Source: JBCCGI01 sp039029355
GTDB lineage: Bacteria > Planctomycetota > UBA1135 > GCA-002686595
Direction of reading: 5' to 3'
Length of the DNA: 64,000 nt
NCBI GenBank assembly: GCA_039029355.1
Contig: JBCCGI010000045.1
Span: 1-64,000, forward strand
Shown: piece by piece, positions 18,101 to 25,962 of the stretch
Layout of the letters: each line of letters begins with the position of its first letter
Position numbering within the stretch: position 1 is the stretch's first letter
Notes under the pieces: model-generated
The model's database searches: none
What the model was told of the DNA's origin: nothing
Seen by the model: the letters and a program-made list of their open reading frames with translations, nothing else
Made by a program: the position numbers and the translations under genes

Positions 18101-18565
18101 GTCGAGCTTGCCGCTCCCGGTCCGCGGCGAGAACGACACCCGGAAGCGGCCGTCGGGCCCCACGCGCACCTTGTGCAGCGGCCCTTCGCTCTCGAAGTCG
18201 CGGCCCTTGGCGACGACGTAGAGCTCCTCGTCCGCCGGCGTCTCGGGCGGCAGCACCACGCGCCCCTCGACCCAGTGGCCGGACTCCACCTCGCGCTCCC
18301 ACTCCGAGGCGGCGGCGATGCGTTCGACCTCGGGCTCGGCCGCGGGCTCGCCGTCGGGGGTCGGGGCGGCGGCGGGGGCGCTCAGCTCGTTCGTCGGAGC
18401 GCTGGGACGGGCCGCCGGCCGGTCGCCGGGGGACAGGATGGGCGTGGCCGCCCCTTCCCCGCGCTCGGGGGCGGCGTCGCCCCCTCCGCCCGTCAGGAGG
18501 AGCATCCCGCCGCCGGCGGTGGCCAGGGCGACGAGGAGGACGATCGAGAGGCTTCGTTTCGACAT
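15155..18565 (-). CDS. Large exported protein with carboxypeptidase-regulatory-like repeats
   Basis: This protein of about 1136 residues has an N-terminal signal anchor (LSIVLLVALATAGGG), then a Pro/Ala/Glu-rich linker, then some ten beta-sandwich repeats of the CarboxypepD_reg type. Each repeat begins with a phrase like ISGRVVDDDGTPV, LSGTVLGPDGEPV or VRGRVFGPDGKPV and carries a later DADGSFRI/DEQGYFEL-type turn. Such repeat proteins are found on cell surfaces and bind or scaffold other proteins; no catalytic domain is visible. ATG 18565 was chosen because the signal sequence starts there; the longer frame adds 31 residues of antisense-like composition. It is divergent from the SDR gene. Confidence 0.85.
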   Translation of the reverse strand: MSKRSLSIVLLVALATAGGGMLLLTGGGGDAAPERGEGAATPILSPGDRPAARPSAPTNELSAPAAAPTPDGEPAAEPEVERIAAASEWEREVESGHWVEGRVVLPPETPADEELYVVAKGRDFESEGPLHKVRVGPDGRFRVSFSPRTGSGKLDLEGRYLHLDEPVRVKVRNPPAEGVTLEAQLGAVVRGRIVLPEGVDDETRAELLGKRVRISGARQVSPGSWHGGFDRRAALGESLEYSFEALPTTLRYELSFDPDVLVPAEINELFLEAGAETTLDLELATAAEISGRVVDDDGTPVNGVQVSANVNTQGTWNRSRWRNSMSDADGSFRIRGIFPGSVTLTAHKRGYRRHEEKIGKLAAGETFGDVEVRLERGIGISGRIVWPDGSPVDGGTIVVEPEVGSAAESTGVTAKADEQGYFELTGVEEGTYRVNARGRHIELVTVISKVTGKEKQKKKRSTWRATARDVETGTSDLVLTLTSGLNITGRVTDETGAPVPDFRLHVERQVSGGRYIRTRDDREIRVQNPEGSFDVDGFEPGDWELSVEADGHLNSADVTFEVPLDGALEPVVLLRAGHLSGTVLGPDGEPVKDAAVTLINEKLTEAKWSLVPSLSGRRHYRGDSITKRDGSFEVERVRPGRVEVVAHLSGFSASEPFAVEVGPGQAVDDITLMLRIGGRITGTVVNADGAPAPRRLVEVAMEHDEPSTTVQSDAAGYFEVGGLAAGTYELTVPPSEPELQELGLSGTSGARAALTRSAKTELAEAGVAHVVLAPPKVDLVRVVGTVYAGSKPTEATLRIESLDEPEYDLRILTDDEGSYEAVLPVVGGYEFQINLASQGHVVQEYTVTRSGQRVDVHVPVGTVRGRVFGPDGKPVPEISIFARRTADESGEQDWAYANLQTDSEGNFVSELLPTGTWRFTCGGSNDWRHQDRNLVEASVEGIVVRSGQTVEDVDLHLAAGGRIEGIVLTSSGAPAQNVRVLMHDGQGQEVDAGIHGTNNEGRFVAVGVTPGTYYLSALGHGEVTVSDTAVTVAVGETVRAELELAPGTVLHVHAKNEAGEDMRTNLRITDSLGRDRSRWVLHRRANPDRPTESSLGPLPPGTYRVTASWKDQRGEVEVTVGPGETERTIDLALKSE

Positions 18566-18677
18566 GCTGGCGGTGCTCCGTCGCGGGCCGACCGATCCGG
18601 TGCCCACATGGGTCATCGTAGCGACTCCTCCGCACGCTGCGCTGGCGAGACGCGTCACCGTTCGCTATTCCAGGCCC

Positions 18678-19442
18678 ATGGCCGCTCCCACCGCGCTCGT
18701 CACCGGAGCCTCGTCCGGGCTCGGCGCCGCCTTCGCGCGGAGGCTCGCACGCGACGGCTATCGCCCGATTCTGGTCGCCCGCCGCGCCGAGCGCCTGGAG
18801 GCGCTCGCGGCCGAGCTCGGGGGCGGGGAGGTGCTGCCGCTCGACCTTGCGCGGCCCGAGGACCTGCGGCGCGCCGAGGAGCGCCTTTCGGCGGATCCCG
18901 CGCCGGAGCTTCTGATCAACAACGCCGGCGGCCTGCGCTTCGGCGCCTTCGAGGAGCTCGACGTCGACGCCGAAGAGGAGCTGCTGCGCGTGCACGTCGT
19001 CGCGGCGATGCGGCTGACGCACGCTGCCCTCGCGCGCATGCTGCCGGCAGGGCGCGGAGCGATCGTGCAGGTGGCGTCGCGCTCCGCCTTCGCGGCGAGC
19101 GCGCAGGTGCCGACCTACGCCGCCGCCAAGGCCTTCCTGCACCGCCACGCGCTTGGCCTTGCGCCGCGTGCGGCCGAGCGCGGGGTGCGGATCCTCAGCC
19201 TGTGTCCGGGCAACGTGCGCACGGAGCTCTTCGAGCGCGGCGGGCTCGATCCGGAGACGATCGCGGCGCTCGCGATGCTGGAACCCGAGCAGGTGGTCGA
19301 CGAGGCGCTCGCGGCGCTGGCCGCGGGCGCGACGGTCTGCGTGCCCGGCGAGGGTGGTCGCGACCGCGCGCTGCGGCGGCTGCTGCCGCGCGCGGTGCTG
19401 CGCAAGGCCGCGGGAGTGCTGCAGCGGCTGGCGGACGCCTGA
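18678..19442 (+). CDS. Short-chain dehydrogenase/reductase (SDR)
   Basis: This classical SDR has 254 residues. The NAD(P) motif is TGASSGLG (residues 9-16), followed by LINNAGG. The active site has a serine (VASRS) and the YAAAK motif, giving Tyr and Lys. Basic residues after the second strand (ARRAERL) favour NADP. The substrate is unknown. The frame stays open for 360 nt upstream, but ATG 18678 is right at the conserved first strand. It stands alone between two minus-strand genes. Confidence 0.9.
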   Translation: MAAPTALVTGASSGLGAAFARRLARDGYRPILVARRAERLEALAAELGGGEVLPLDLARPEDLRRAEERLSADPAPELLINNAGGLRFGAFEELDVDAEEELLRVHVVAAMRLTHAALARMLPAGRGAIVQVASRSAFAASAQVPTYAAAKAFLHRHALGLAPRAAERGVRILSLCPGNVRTELFERGGLDPETIAALAMLEPEQVVDEALAALAAGATVCVPGEGGRDRALRRLLPRAVLRKAAGVLQRLADA

Positions 19443-19457
19443 GCGCCCGCGCGGCGG

Positions 19458-21899
19458 CTACTCCTCCTCCTCCTCGCCTTCCTCTTCGTCGTCGAGCTCG
19501 TCCTCGCCGTCCTCGTCCTCGACGCCGGTGGCGAAGGCGGTGGGGGAGAGCAGCGAGCGCTCCCAGTACTCGAAGGCGCGCACCTGCGCGATGTGCAGCA
19601 GCGAGTCCTCGGGGTACTCGCCCTCTTCGTTCAGCTCGCCCGCGGGCACGCCGGTCAGGAGTTCGAGGGCCTCGTGGATCGTGCGCACCGCGTACACCGC
19701 GAACTTGCCGGCGGCGCAGGCCTCGACCACGTCCTCGCGCAGCATCAGGTCGCCCGCGTTCGACCGCGGGATGATCACGCCCTGGTCGCCGGTCAGGCCC
19801 GTGGCCGCGCAGGTGTCGAAGAAGCCCTCGATCTTCTCGTTGACGCCTCCGATGGCCTGCAGGTGCCCGTGCTGGTCGATCGCGCCGGTGATCGAGAGCG
19901 TCTGGCGGATCGGAACGTCGGTCAACGCGGACAGCAGGCAGCACATCTCCGCCCCCGACGCCGAGTCGCCGTCGATGCCGCCGTAGGACTGCTCGAAGGC
20001 GACCGATGCGCTGAAGGCCAGCGCGTGATCGGTCGCCAGCAGGTGGCGCAGCAGCCCGCCGAGGATGTGGAAGCCCTTGGTGTGGATCTGCCCCGACAGC
20101 GAGGCGCGGCCCTCGACGTTGATGACGCCGGCGTGGCCGGGACCGATCGTCGCGGTGATGCGCGCCGGGAAGCCATAGGTGAGGAGCCCGGCCTGGATCA
20201 CCGCGAGCCCGTTGATCTGACCGACGACGGCGCCCGAGGTCTGCACGAAGATCGTGCCGTCGGACAGCAGCCGCTGGAAGCGTCGCGACGGCAGGTCGGC
20301 GCGGCTCTTGGTGCGGCGCACCGTCTCGCGCACGTCGTCGCCGCCGACGGTCTCGGCGCCGCGCTTCTTGGCGAGGAACGAGGCCTCGCGCGCGATGTCG
20401 CCGATGCGCGCGAAGCGCGCGGTCAGCCGGCCGCGGCGCGAGGCGATGCGTGCGCCGTGCTCGGCGAGCGCCGCCACCGCCGTGCGGTCGAAGGGCGTCA
20501 GGCCCTCCTCGGACGCGATGCGCGCCAGCACGCCGGCGTACTGCTGCACGCCCTCGGGCTCGCGCTCGATCTCGGTGTCGAAGTCAGCCAGCACCTTGAA
20601 CAGGTGCCCGAAGTCGGGGTCGTTCTGGTCCAGCAGGTAATAGGTGCCCGCGTCGCCCACCAGGATCACGCGCAGCGAGATCGGGATCGGCTCGGGCTTG
20701 ATCGCCGGTTGGGCCCACGGGATCGTCGCCTCCGGCGGCACGATCTCGAGTCGCCCGGTGCGCAGCGTGCGCATCAGGACCTTCCATGCGCCGGCCTCGG
20801 TCAGCACGTCGCGCGCGTCGAGGATCAGATAGCCGCCGTCGGCGCGCAGCAGCGCGCCGGCGCGGATCTGGCTGTAGTCGCTGGGCATCGGGCCGCGCGG
20901 GCTCCACTCGCGGTCGATCGTGCCGAGCAGGTTGCCGAGCGTCGGCGTGTTCTCGACCACGATCGGGCAGCCCTCCTCGCCGGGCTGCTCCATCAGCAGG
21001 TTGACGCCGTAGTAGCGGGCCGGGTCCTCATCCTTCTGCCGGCCGAGGCGGTCGATCACGTCCTCGACGAGCTCGTTGAGGAACGTCGACACGTCCTCGC
21101 CCGGGAACTCCTCGCGCACGCCCGCGACCATGCCGCCGAGGATCTCGCGCGCGGTGTCCTCCAGCACCGATGCGATCGCGCGCGACGCCTCGATGCGCAG
21201 GCGCTCGACCTCGCGCGACACGTCGCCGAGGCGCTTCGCAAAGGACTGCTGGCTGGCCTTCCAGGCCGCGAGGTCGGCGTCGGTCACCTTGCCTTCGGCC
21301 TGCAGGGCGGCGAGCTCCTCCGGCGGGACGGCCTTGCCGTCGACGGTGGGGAAGAGCGCGGTCTGGACCGTCGGGCCCTGTTGGCGCTGGACCATGGTGA
21401 GCTTGGCGGCCTCGAGGTCCTGCTGCAGGGGCCGCGTGACGGCCTCCATGCTCGCGCGGGCGCGCTTCTCGAGCGACTCGCGGCGCGCCTGCACCGCCTC
21501 GGAGTTCAGGGCCTCGCCCAGATCCTCGCGCGCGAAGTCCGCGATCTCGCGCACGCGGCGCCGGAACGCGCGGCCCTGGCGCGGCTCGAGCGTGATCAGC
21601 CGCGGCCGGTCGGGCGACGAGAAGTTGTGCACGTAGCAGCGGTCGTTCTTCAGCTGGCAGACCGGCATCAGCTCGTCGAGCAGCCGGCGCACCATCGTCA
21701 TGCGCCCGGTGCCGACCAGTCCGCGGACGAAGACGTTCTGACCGGGCGCGTCGGACTCGATGCCGAAGCGCAGCGCCTCGAGCGCCGAGCCCTGGCCGAT
21801 GACGCCGGCGACCGGCTCGACTTCGGCGGTGGTCTCGAAGGGAAGCTCGCTGGCCTCGCAGCGCCAGCGCAGGGCGGGGACGGGGAGGGGATCGACCAT
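19458..21899 (-). CDS. Lon-like ATP-independent protease (LonC/YcbZ type)
   Basis: This protein of about 813 residues belongs to the Lon-related family that includes LonC and E. coli YcbZ (LonH). The N-terminal AAA-like part has a degenerate P-loop, RGLVGTGRMT, with Arg in place of the Walker lysine. The middle is a long helical insertion (about 130-270). The C-terminal Lon protease domain has Ser648 (in GDSASGAEM) and Lys689 (in GVNEKIEGF), 41 apart as expected for the Ser-Lys dyad. Characterised LonC degrades unfolded protein without ATP. The last 20 residues are nearly all Asp/Glu. ATG 21899 is 35 nt after the selenoprotein stop, so the two share a transcript. Confidence 0.88.
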   Translation of the reverse strand: MVDPLPVPALRWRCEASELPFETTAEVEPVAGVIGQGSALEALRFGIESDAPGQNVFVRGLVGTGRMTMVRRLLDELMPVCQLKNDRCYVHNFSSPDRPRLITLEPRQGRAFRRRVREIADFAREDLGEALNSEAVQARRESLEKRARASMEAVTRPLQQDLEAAKLTMVQRQQGPTVQTALFPTVDGKAVPPEELAALQAEGKVTDADLAAWKASQQSFAKRLGDVSREVERLRIEASRAIASVLEDTAREILGGMVAGVREEFPGEDVSTFLNELVEDVIDRLGRQKDEDPARYYGVNLLMEQPGEEGCPIVVENTPTLGNLLGTIDREWSPRGPMPSDYSQIRAGALLRADGGYLILDARDVLTEAGAWKVLMRTLRTGRLEIVPPEATIPWAQPAIKPEPIPISLRVILVGDAGTYYLLDQNDPDFGHLFKVLADFDTEIEREPEGVQQYAGVLARIASEEGLTPFDRTAVAALAEHGARIASRRGRLTARFARIGDIAREASFLAKKRGAETVGGDDVRETVRRTKSRADLPSRRFQRLLSDGTIFVQTSGAVVGQINGLAVIQAGLLTYGFPARITATIGPGHAGVINVEGRASLSGQIHTKGFHILGGLLRHLLATDHALAFSASVAFEQSYGGIDGDSASGAEMCCLLSALTDVPIRQTLSITGAIDQHGHLQAIGGVNEKIEGFFDTCAATGLTGDQGVIIPRSNAGDLMLREDVVEACAAGKFAVYAVRTIHEALELLTGVPAGELNEEGEYPEDSLLHIAQVRAFEYWERSLLSPTAFATGVEDEDGEDELDDEEEGEEEEE

Positions 21900-21934
21900 G
21901 GCGCGGAGGATACCCTCTCGCCGCCCCCGAACGG

Positions 21935-23053
21935 TTACAGGTCCTTCAAGCTCCCCGTGAGGAAGTCGCGGTAGCCGCGCGCGCCTCCGGTGGCGCCGTT
22001 GGCCGGCCGCTGGCCGAGGAAGCGCCCGTCGGGCGCGAGCACCTGCGTGTCGACCGGGTAGGCGTAGCGCCCGTGTACCTCGCCGGCGATGCGGCGGACC
22101 TCGGCGTCGAGCGACTCGTCGGCCGCCACGCCGGGGAGATCCTTGGCCAGGATCCAGGTGGACACAAAGCCTTCGTCCAGCGTCTCGATCACCGCGCTGT
22201 CGGAGAGCGGACCCGCTCTCAACCCCTTGCCGGAGCCTCAGCACGACTCGTCGTCGAGCGTGCCGAAGAGCAGCAGCACGTGCAGCGGCTTCTTTTCGGC
22301 GCGCGCCCGCGCGACCGCGTCGGGGAAGGGCAGCCAGTCGATCGCGGCGAAGCGGTAGAAGGCGAGCGCCAGAGCGCGTCGGGCGGGGGCGAGGTCACGC
22401 TCGGGTCCTTCATGGGCGTCCCGCGCCCGCAGCCGCATCCGCGGGCAGTAGCCGATGTCGGCCGCCAGGAAGCCGTGCTCGGCCAGCTTTGCGTTGGTGT
22501 CGACGTTGGTGTCGCGCGGCGGCAGGGCGAGCGAGAGCGTGACGAGCGCGTCGTCTTCCCACACGAGCCGGCCTTCGAACTGCGCCGGCGTGTACCACAC
22601 GTCCTCGGCGATCTGGAACTCGGCGTGCAGGCGCACGAGCACGTCGGTGCGCTCCTCGCTGCGCTCGAGCAGGTAGGCGCGCGCCCCATTGTGGAAGCTG
22701 AAGCGCAGCCGGCCGCGCGCGCCCGGGTGGAAGCGCTTCAGGAGCTCGACCAGCGGCGCGGAGTCGGGCTTCCACACCTCGCCCTCCTCGATCTTCGCCG
22801 GCGGGCGCAGCGCGTCCAGGGCGCCGGGCTCGAGCGGCGCGGAAGGCACCGCCGGCCCGCGCTCGCCGAGCTCCTTCAGCTCCGGCACCTGGCGGAACAG
22901 GTTGTAGAGCGACGACTCGACGGCGGCCCACTCGGCGTCGATCACCAGCGGCTCGCCGGAAGCCGGCGGCGGGTCGGCGTCGTCCTGGGCGCGAAGCGCC
23001 GGGATCAAGAGCGCGGCGAGCGCGCAGCTGGCGAGGGTCGGGGCGTGCGGCAT
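21935..23053 (-). CDS. selN: Selenoprotein N (SELENON) homologue with in-frame UGA (Sec)
   Basis: This gene encodes 372 residues when UGA at 22238-22240 is read as selenocysteine (residue 272). ATG 23053 follows GGAGGA by 6 nt and begins a signal peptide (ALAALLIPALRA, cleavage before QDD). The Sec motif is SCUG within FGTLDDESC-U-GSGKGLR; animal selenoprotein N has WGALDDQSC-U-GSGRTLR at the same place. Further colinear matches are LHAEFQIAE, YTPAQFEG, NVDTN, DIGYCPRM, WLPFPDAVARARAEKKPLH, and after Sec EGFVSTWILAKDL and YAYPVD. The animal protein is an ER redox protein linked to calcium pumping. Here an exported, thioredoxin-like redox role is inferred. The EF-hand part is absent. It is followed by the LonC gene after 35 nt. 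Confidence 0.9.
22203..22240 (-). promoter_or_regulatory. Sec UGA codon and candidate bacterial SECIS hairpin
   Basis: UGA is at 22240-22238. Downstream on the minus strand lies a perfect 7-bp stem (22220-22214 with 22209-22203) closed by the four-base loop GGUC (22213-22210). The loop begins 24 nt after the UGA. The SelB-binding hairpin of E. coli fdhF has the same GGUC apical loop, 18 nt after its UGA. Bacterial SECIS elements are known to sit within the coding region just after the codon. Stem, loop and distance therefore all fit. Confidence 0.8.
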
Positions 23054-23116
23054 GTGCGTTCCTCCACCGAGAGAAGCCCGCCGCCGCGCCATGCGTGGCA
23101 CGGATTGCCGAAAAAC

Positions 23117-23818
23117 CTAGCGCGCGAGGATCGCCCGGACGCGCTCCTTGATCTCCGGCGAGGTCCAGATCGGGAGCTCGACCTCGCGGAAGCGACGCGT
23201 CTCCTCGGCCGAGAGCTCCGCGACGCCGGCGTGCAGCACCGATTTGGTCAGCGCATAGGTACCGCGCGGGTGGCGCGCCGCGCGCTCAAGCCACTTGTTC
23301 GCGGCCGCTTCGGCGTCGTCCGACACGTCGTCGAGCAGCCCGCGGCGCAGCGCGGCGTGGGCGTCGAAGAGGCCGGCGCCGAGCAGCACGTCCTCGACCG
23401 AGCCCGCGTGCATCCGGTGCCGCACGATGTTCAGGATGCGCGGCGGGAAGCAGGCGCCGAGCGCGACCTCGTTGAGCCCCATGCGCAGGCGCTCGTCGTC
23501 GACGGCGACGCGGTAGTCGCAGCACATCGCGAGCACGCACCCGCCCGCGATCGCGTGCCCGTTCACCAGCGCGACGGTCGGCGCGGGGTGGTTGAAGATG
23601 CGCGCCGCCAGCTCGTCGACGCCGACGAGCATGCGCTCCATCTCGGGCAGCTCGTTGGACGCGACCTCCTTGAGGTTGAGCCCGGCGCAGAAGGCGTCGC
23701 CGGTGCCGGTCAGCAGCACCGGCTGGTCGCCCGCCTGCTCGAACTCGTTCTCGAGCCAGCGGATCAGCTCGGTGCCAAGCGCGTTCTTGGCGGGGTGCGC
23801 CATCCGGATCTCGTACAT
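23117..23818 (-). CDS. Enoyl-CoA hydratase/isomerase family (crotonase) protein
   Basis: This 233-residue crotonase has the oxyanion-hole segments DAFCAGLNLKE and NGHAIAGGCVLAM. It has a single acidic residue at the usual site (LNEVALGA), the pattern of 3,2-trans-enoyl-CoA isomerases rather than two-Glu hydratases. It is about 25 residues shorter than a typical enoyl-CoA hydratase. The start ATG 23818 follows AAGGAG at about 9 nt. It is first in a minus-strand run with the selN-like gene 63 nt downstream, but a functional link between them is not evident. Confidence 0.88.
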   Translation of the reverse strand: MYEIRMAHPAKNALGTELIRWLENEFEQAGDQPVLLTGTGDAFCAGLNLKEVASNELPEMERMLVGVDELAARIFNHPAPTVALVNGHAIAGGCVLAMCCDYRVAVDDERLRMGLNEVALGACFPPRILNIVRHRMHAGSVEDVLLGAGLFDAHAALRRGLLDDVSDDAEAAANKWLERAARHPRGTYALTKSVLHAGVAELSAEETRRFREVELPIWTSPEIKERVRAILAR

Positions 23819-24014
23819 GCCTCGTCAGCTCCTTCGCGTTGCCGGGGTGGGAAGCGGGGCAGCAGTTTAGCGGCGCGCCACGGGGCGGGAAGTTTCTTCG
23901 CGCCACCCTTCTTGACGCGAATCAGCGGAAATCGGCGCGCGCCCGCGGACCGGGGTAGGTTTTGGAGCTCGACGAGGTCGGGGGCCGCCTGCGCCCTACT
24001 GGGAGATCACCTCC

Positions 24015-25103
24015 ATGAGCGACTTCCCGCTCCGCAGGCTCCGTACCCGGCTCGCCTTATTGAACACTCCGAACACCCCGTCGCGTTTCGATACTCGCTC
24101 CGCTCTCACCTCTCTGTTCCTTGTTTCCCTGGGGGGCCTCCTGCTCGGGCCCACTGCCTTCGGGCAGTCGAGCGTGCGGCCCGTACCGATCGCCGGCAAA
24201 TCGCCGCGCAGCGCGTACGGGCCGCCCGCTGAAGCCCACACCGAAGAAGCGCTCTACTTGCGGGTCGCTTCGTCCCCGGTCCAAGAGCCCGTTCACTGGC
24301 GCATCGAGATGGACCTGGAGTCCCAGGCGCTGCCCGGCGCGAACCTCGACCAGGCGGGCGGCGAGCGCTCGGTGGTCCGCGGCGGCTGGCGCGCGCGCCT
24401 CACGCGCGAGCTCGGCGACCGCAGCTTCACCTTCCTGATGGACTCCGAGGCGTCGTTCTACGACTGGAGCGCCCCCGCGCCCATCGCCGGAACGACGACC
24501 GACCCCTTCAACGACCTCTACCAGACCCACATCGGCGCGGTCGCCTCCTTCGCCGAGGACGAGAGCATCGGCTGGTTCACCGGGATGGAGATCGGTCTCA
24601 GCGGCGAGGACAACGCCGACGTGCAGGACGCGATCACGCTGGGAGCGATCACCGGAGCCCGCTGCCGCGCGAACGAAGACCTCACCTTCAGCTTCGGCAT
24701 CGCAGCGCTGACGCGACTCGAGGACGATCCGTGGATCATCCCCTACTTCGGCTTCGACTGGGCGCTGACCGACCGCGTGCGGCTCGCCACCGAGGGCGCG
24801 CGCCTCTTGCTCGAAGCCGAGCTCTCCGACTCGCTCGACGCGACGCTCGCGGCGGAGTATCAGCTGCGCCAGTACCGCCTCAACGAAGACGGCCCGCTCG
24901 GCGACGGCGTCTTCCAGGACGACCAGATCCAGCTGACCGGTGAGCTCGCCTGGCACGCGGGCGAGAACACCACGCTGACCTTCGCCGCCGGCGCGGTCAC
25001 CTGGCAGGAGTCGGCCTTCCTCGACTCCGACGGCTCGGTGCTGAGCCAGCGCGAGACCGAGCCGGCGGCCTTCGGGGCGCTGACGCTCAGCTTCCGGCTG
25101 TAG
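24015..25103 (+). CDS. Putative outer-membrane beta-barrel protein (DUF6268-like)
   Basis: This 362-residue protein has a long basic N-terminus and a hydrophobic core ending in PTAFGQ, a signal peptide with probable cleavage before Gln. The rest alternates polar and apolar residues in short strands with aromatic ends and turns rich in Asp/Gly/Glu, and it ends in ALTLSFRL. This is the pattern of an outer-membrane barrel, and it resembles the DUF6268 family of PVC bacteria. Function is unknown. An in-frame ATG at 24015 follows GGGAGATCACC. It stands alone, ending at a clear terminator. Confidence 0.7.
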   Translation: MSDFPLRRLRTRLALLNTPNTPSRFDTRSALTSLFLVSLGGLLLGPTAFGQSSVRPVPIAGKSPRSAYGPPAEAHTEEALYLRVASSPVQEPVHWRIEMDLESQALPGANLDQAGGERSVVRGGWRARLTRELGDRSFTFLMDSEASFYDWSAPAPIAGTTTDPFNDLYQTHIGAVASFAEDESIGWFTGMEIGLSGEDNADVQDAITLGAITGARCRANEDLTFSFGIAALTRLEDDPWIIPYFGFDWALTDRVRLATEGARLLLEAELSDSLDATLAAEYQLRQYRLNEDGPLGDGVFQDDQIQLTGELAWHAGENTTLTFAAGAVTWQESAFLDSDGSVLSQRETEPAAFGALTLSFRL

Positions 25104-25117
25104 GCCAACTCAGGAGC

Positions 25118-25144
25118 GTCGGCTCGGCGTTGCCCCGAGCCGAC
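25118..25144. terminator. Bidirectional terminator hairpin
   Basis: A perfect 10-bp stem (25118-25127 with 25135-25144) has a 7-nt loop, and flanking bases (AGGCCA / TGGCCT) extend the pairing. It lies between the convergent ends of the barrel gene and the lipoprotein gene. No long T-run is present on either side, which is common in GC-rich genomes. Confidence 0.6.
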
Positions 25145-25158
25145 GTGGCCTCGGCGCG

Positions 25159-25635
25159 CTAGCCGTCGAGCTTCTTCAGCTCGTCCAGCGCGGCGGTCAG
25201 CTGGGTCTGCAGCGCGTTGATCTCGCCGGGCAGCGACTGCGACTTGCTCTTCAGGTCGGCGCCCTTCTTCGAGAGCAGGTCGGCCGGCTTCAGGTCTTTG
25301 ACCGACGCCATGACACCGTTCAGCTCTTCCTTCTTGCCCGTGAGCGCGTCGCGCAGGTCGGCGATACGCTGCTCGAGCTCGGCGCGCAGGTCGCCGCCGA
25401 CCGAACCCAGGGTCTCCTCGACCTCGTCGCCCACCTTCTCGATCACGTCGCCGATCGGGTCACCCGTGGCCGTAGGCTCCTCGGGGACCTCGGGCGCGGG
25501 AGCCGTCTCCGGCTCGGCGTCGGAGAGCACGGGCGCTTCCGCTTCGTTCGCGGGCGACGGCCCGGGTTCGGAGTCGTCGCCGCAGCCGGCGAGCAGAGCG
25601 GAGAGCACGAGGGCGAGCGCGGGGCGGGATTGCAT
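25159..25635 (-). CDS. Small lipoprotein with C-terminal coiled coil
   Basis: This 158-residue protein has a lipoprotein signal (LSALLAGC, Cys18). An acidic Pro/Ala/Glu linker (about 22-60) follows, and then a helical, heptad-like region (about 60-155) rich in Leu, Lys and Glu. I recognise no family. The composition suggests a periplasmic spacer or scaffold. It is transcribed toward the barrel gene, with the shared terminator between them. Confidence 0.75.
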   Translation of the reverse strand: MQSRPALALVLSALLAGCGDDSEPGPSPANEAEAPVLSDAEPETAPAPEVPEEPTATGDPIGDVIEKVGDEVEETLGSVGGDLRAELEQRIADLRDALTGKKEELNGVMASVKDLKPADLLSKKGADLKSKSQSLPGEINALQTQLTAALDELKKLDG

Positions 25636-25962
25636 CGTTCTTGGGTAGGGACGCGGCGTTGCGGAAACCGAGCGGATGATAGGAAGCGCCCTACGTCGAG
25701 CAAAGCTGTCGTCCGCTTCAACACGCCCGCTCCTGTCGGCCTTGGTATGCGTGATCCGCGCGGGTCGTGACTATGTTCCGCCCGCGGCGTCGGCCTCCCT
25801 CGTGGTCGACACATGCCGCTCTTGCCCGGACGCTCGCTCAGGCCGCACCTCTCTCCTATCCGCGGCCCTGGCCCCCCCGAGCGACGCACCGGGAACACGA
25901 AGACGCGGGTCGACCTAGACCTCCTGGTCGACCCGCGTCGCTTCTTCGTCGATGCTGGCCAG
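25636..25962. other. Intergenic region between lipoprotein and FG-GAP genes
   Basis: About 327 nt separate the two minus-strand genes. No gene is visible. The right side holds the strong hairpin entered separately; the rest should contain the promoter of the lipoprotein gene, but I find no convincing -35/-10 pair. Confidence 0.5.
25902..25939 (-). terminator. Perfect 14-bp hairpin, terminator of the FG-GAP gene
   Basis: 25902-25915 pairs without mismatch with 25926-25939 around a 10-nt loop, starting 24 nt after the stop of the FG-GAP gene. On the minus strand it is followed by TTCGTGTTCCC, a weak T tract. This is the longest perfect inverted repeat I noticed in the window. Confidence 0.6.

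Noticed and set aside
22238..22240. The TGA as a true stop, a sequencing error or a pseudogene mutation
   Set aside because: Phase is kept, the Cys-TGA-Gly-Ser-Gly context equals the SCUG motif of selenoprotein N, similarity continues for about 100 residues after it, and a SECIS-like hairpin is present.
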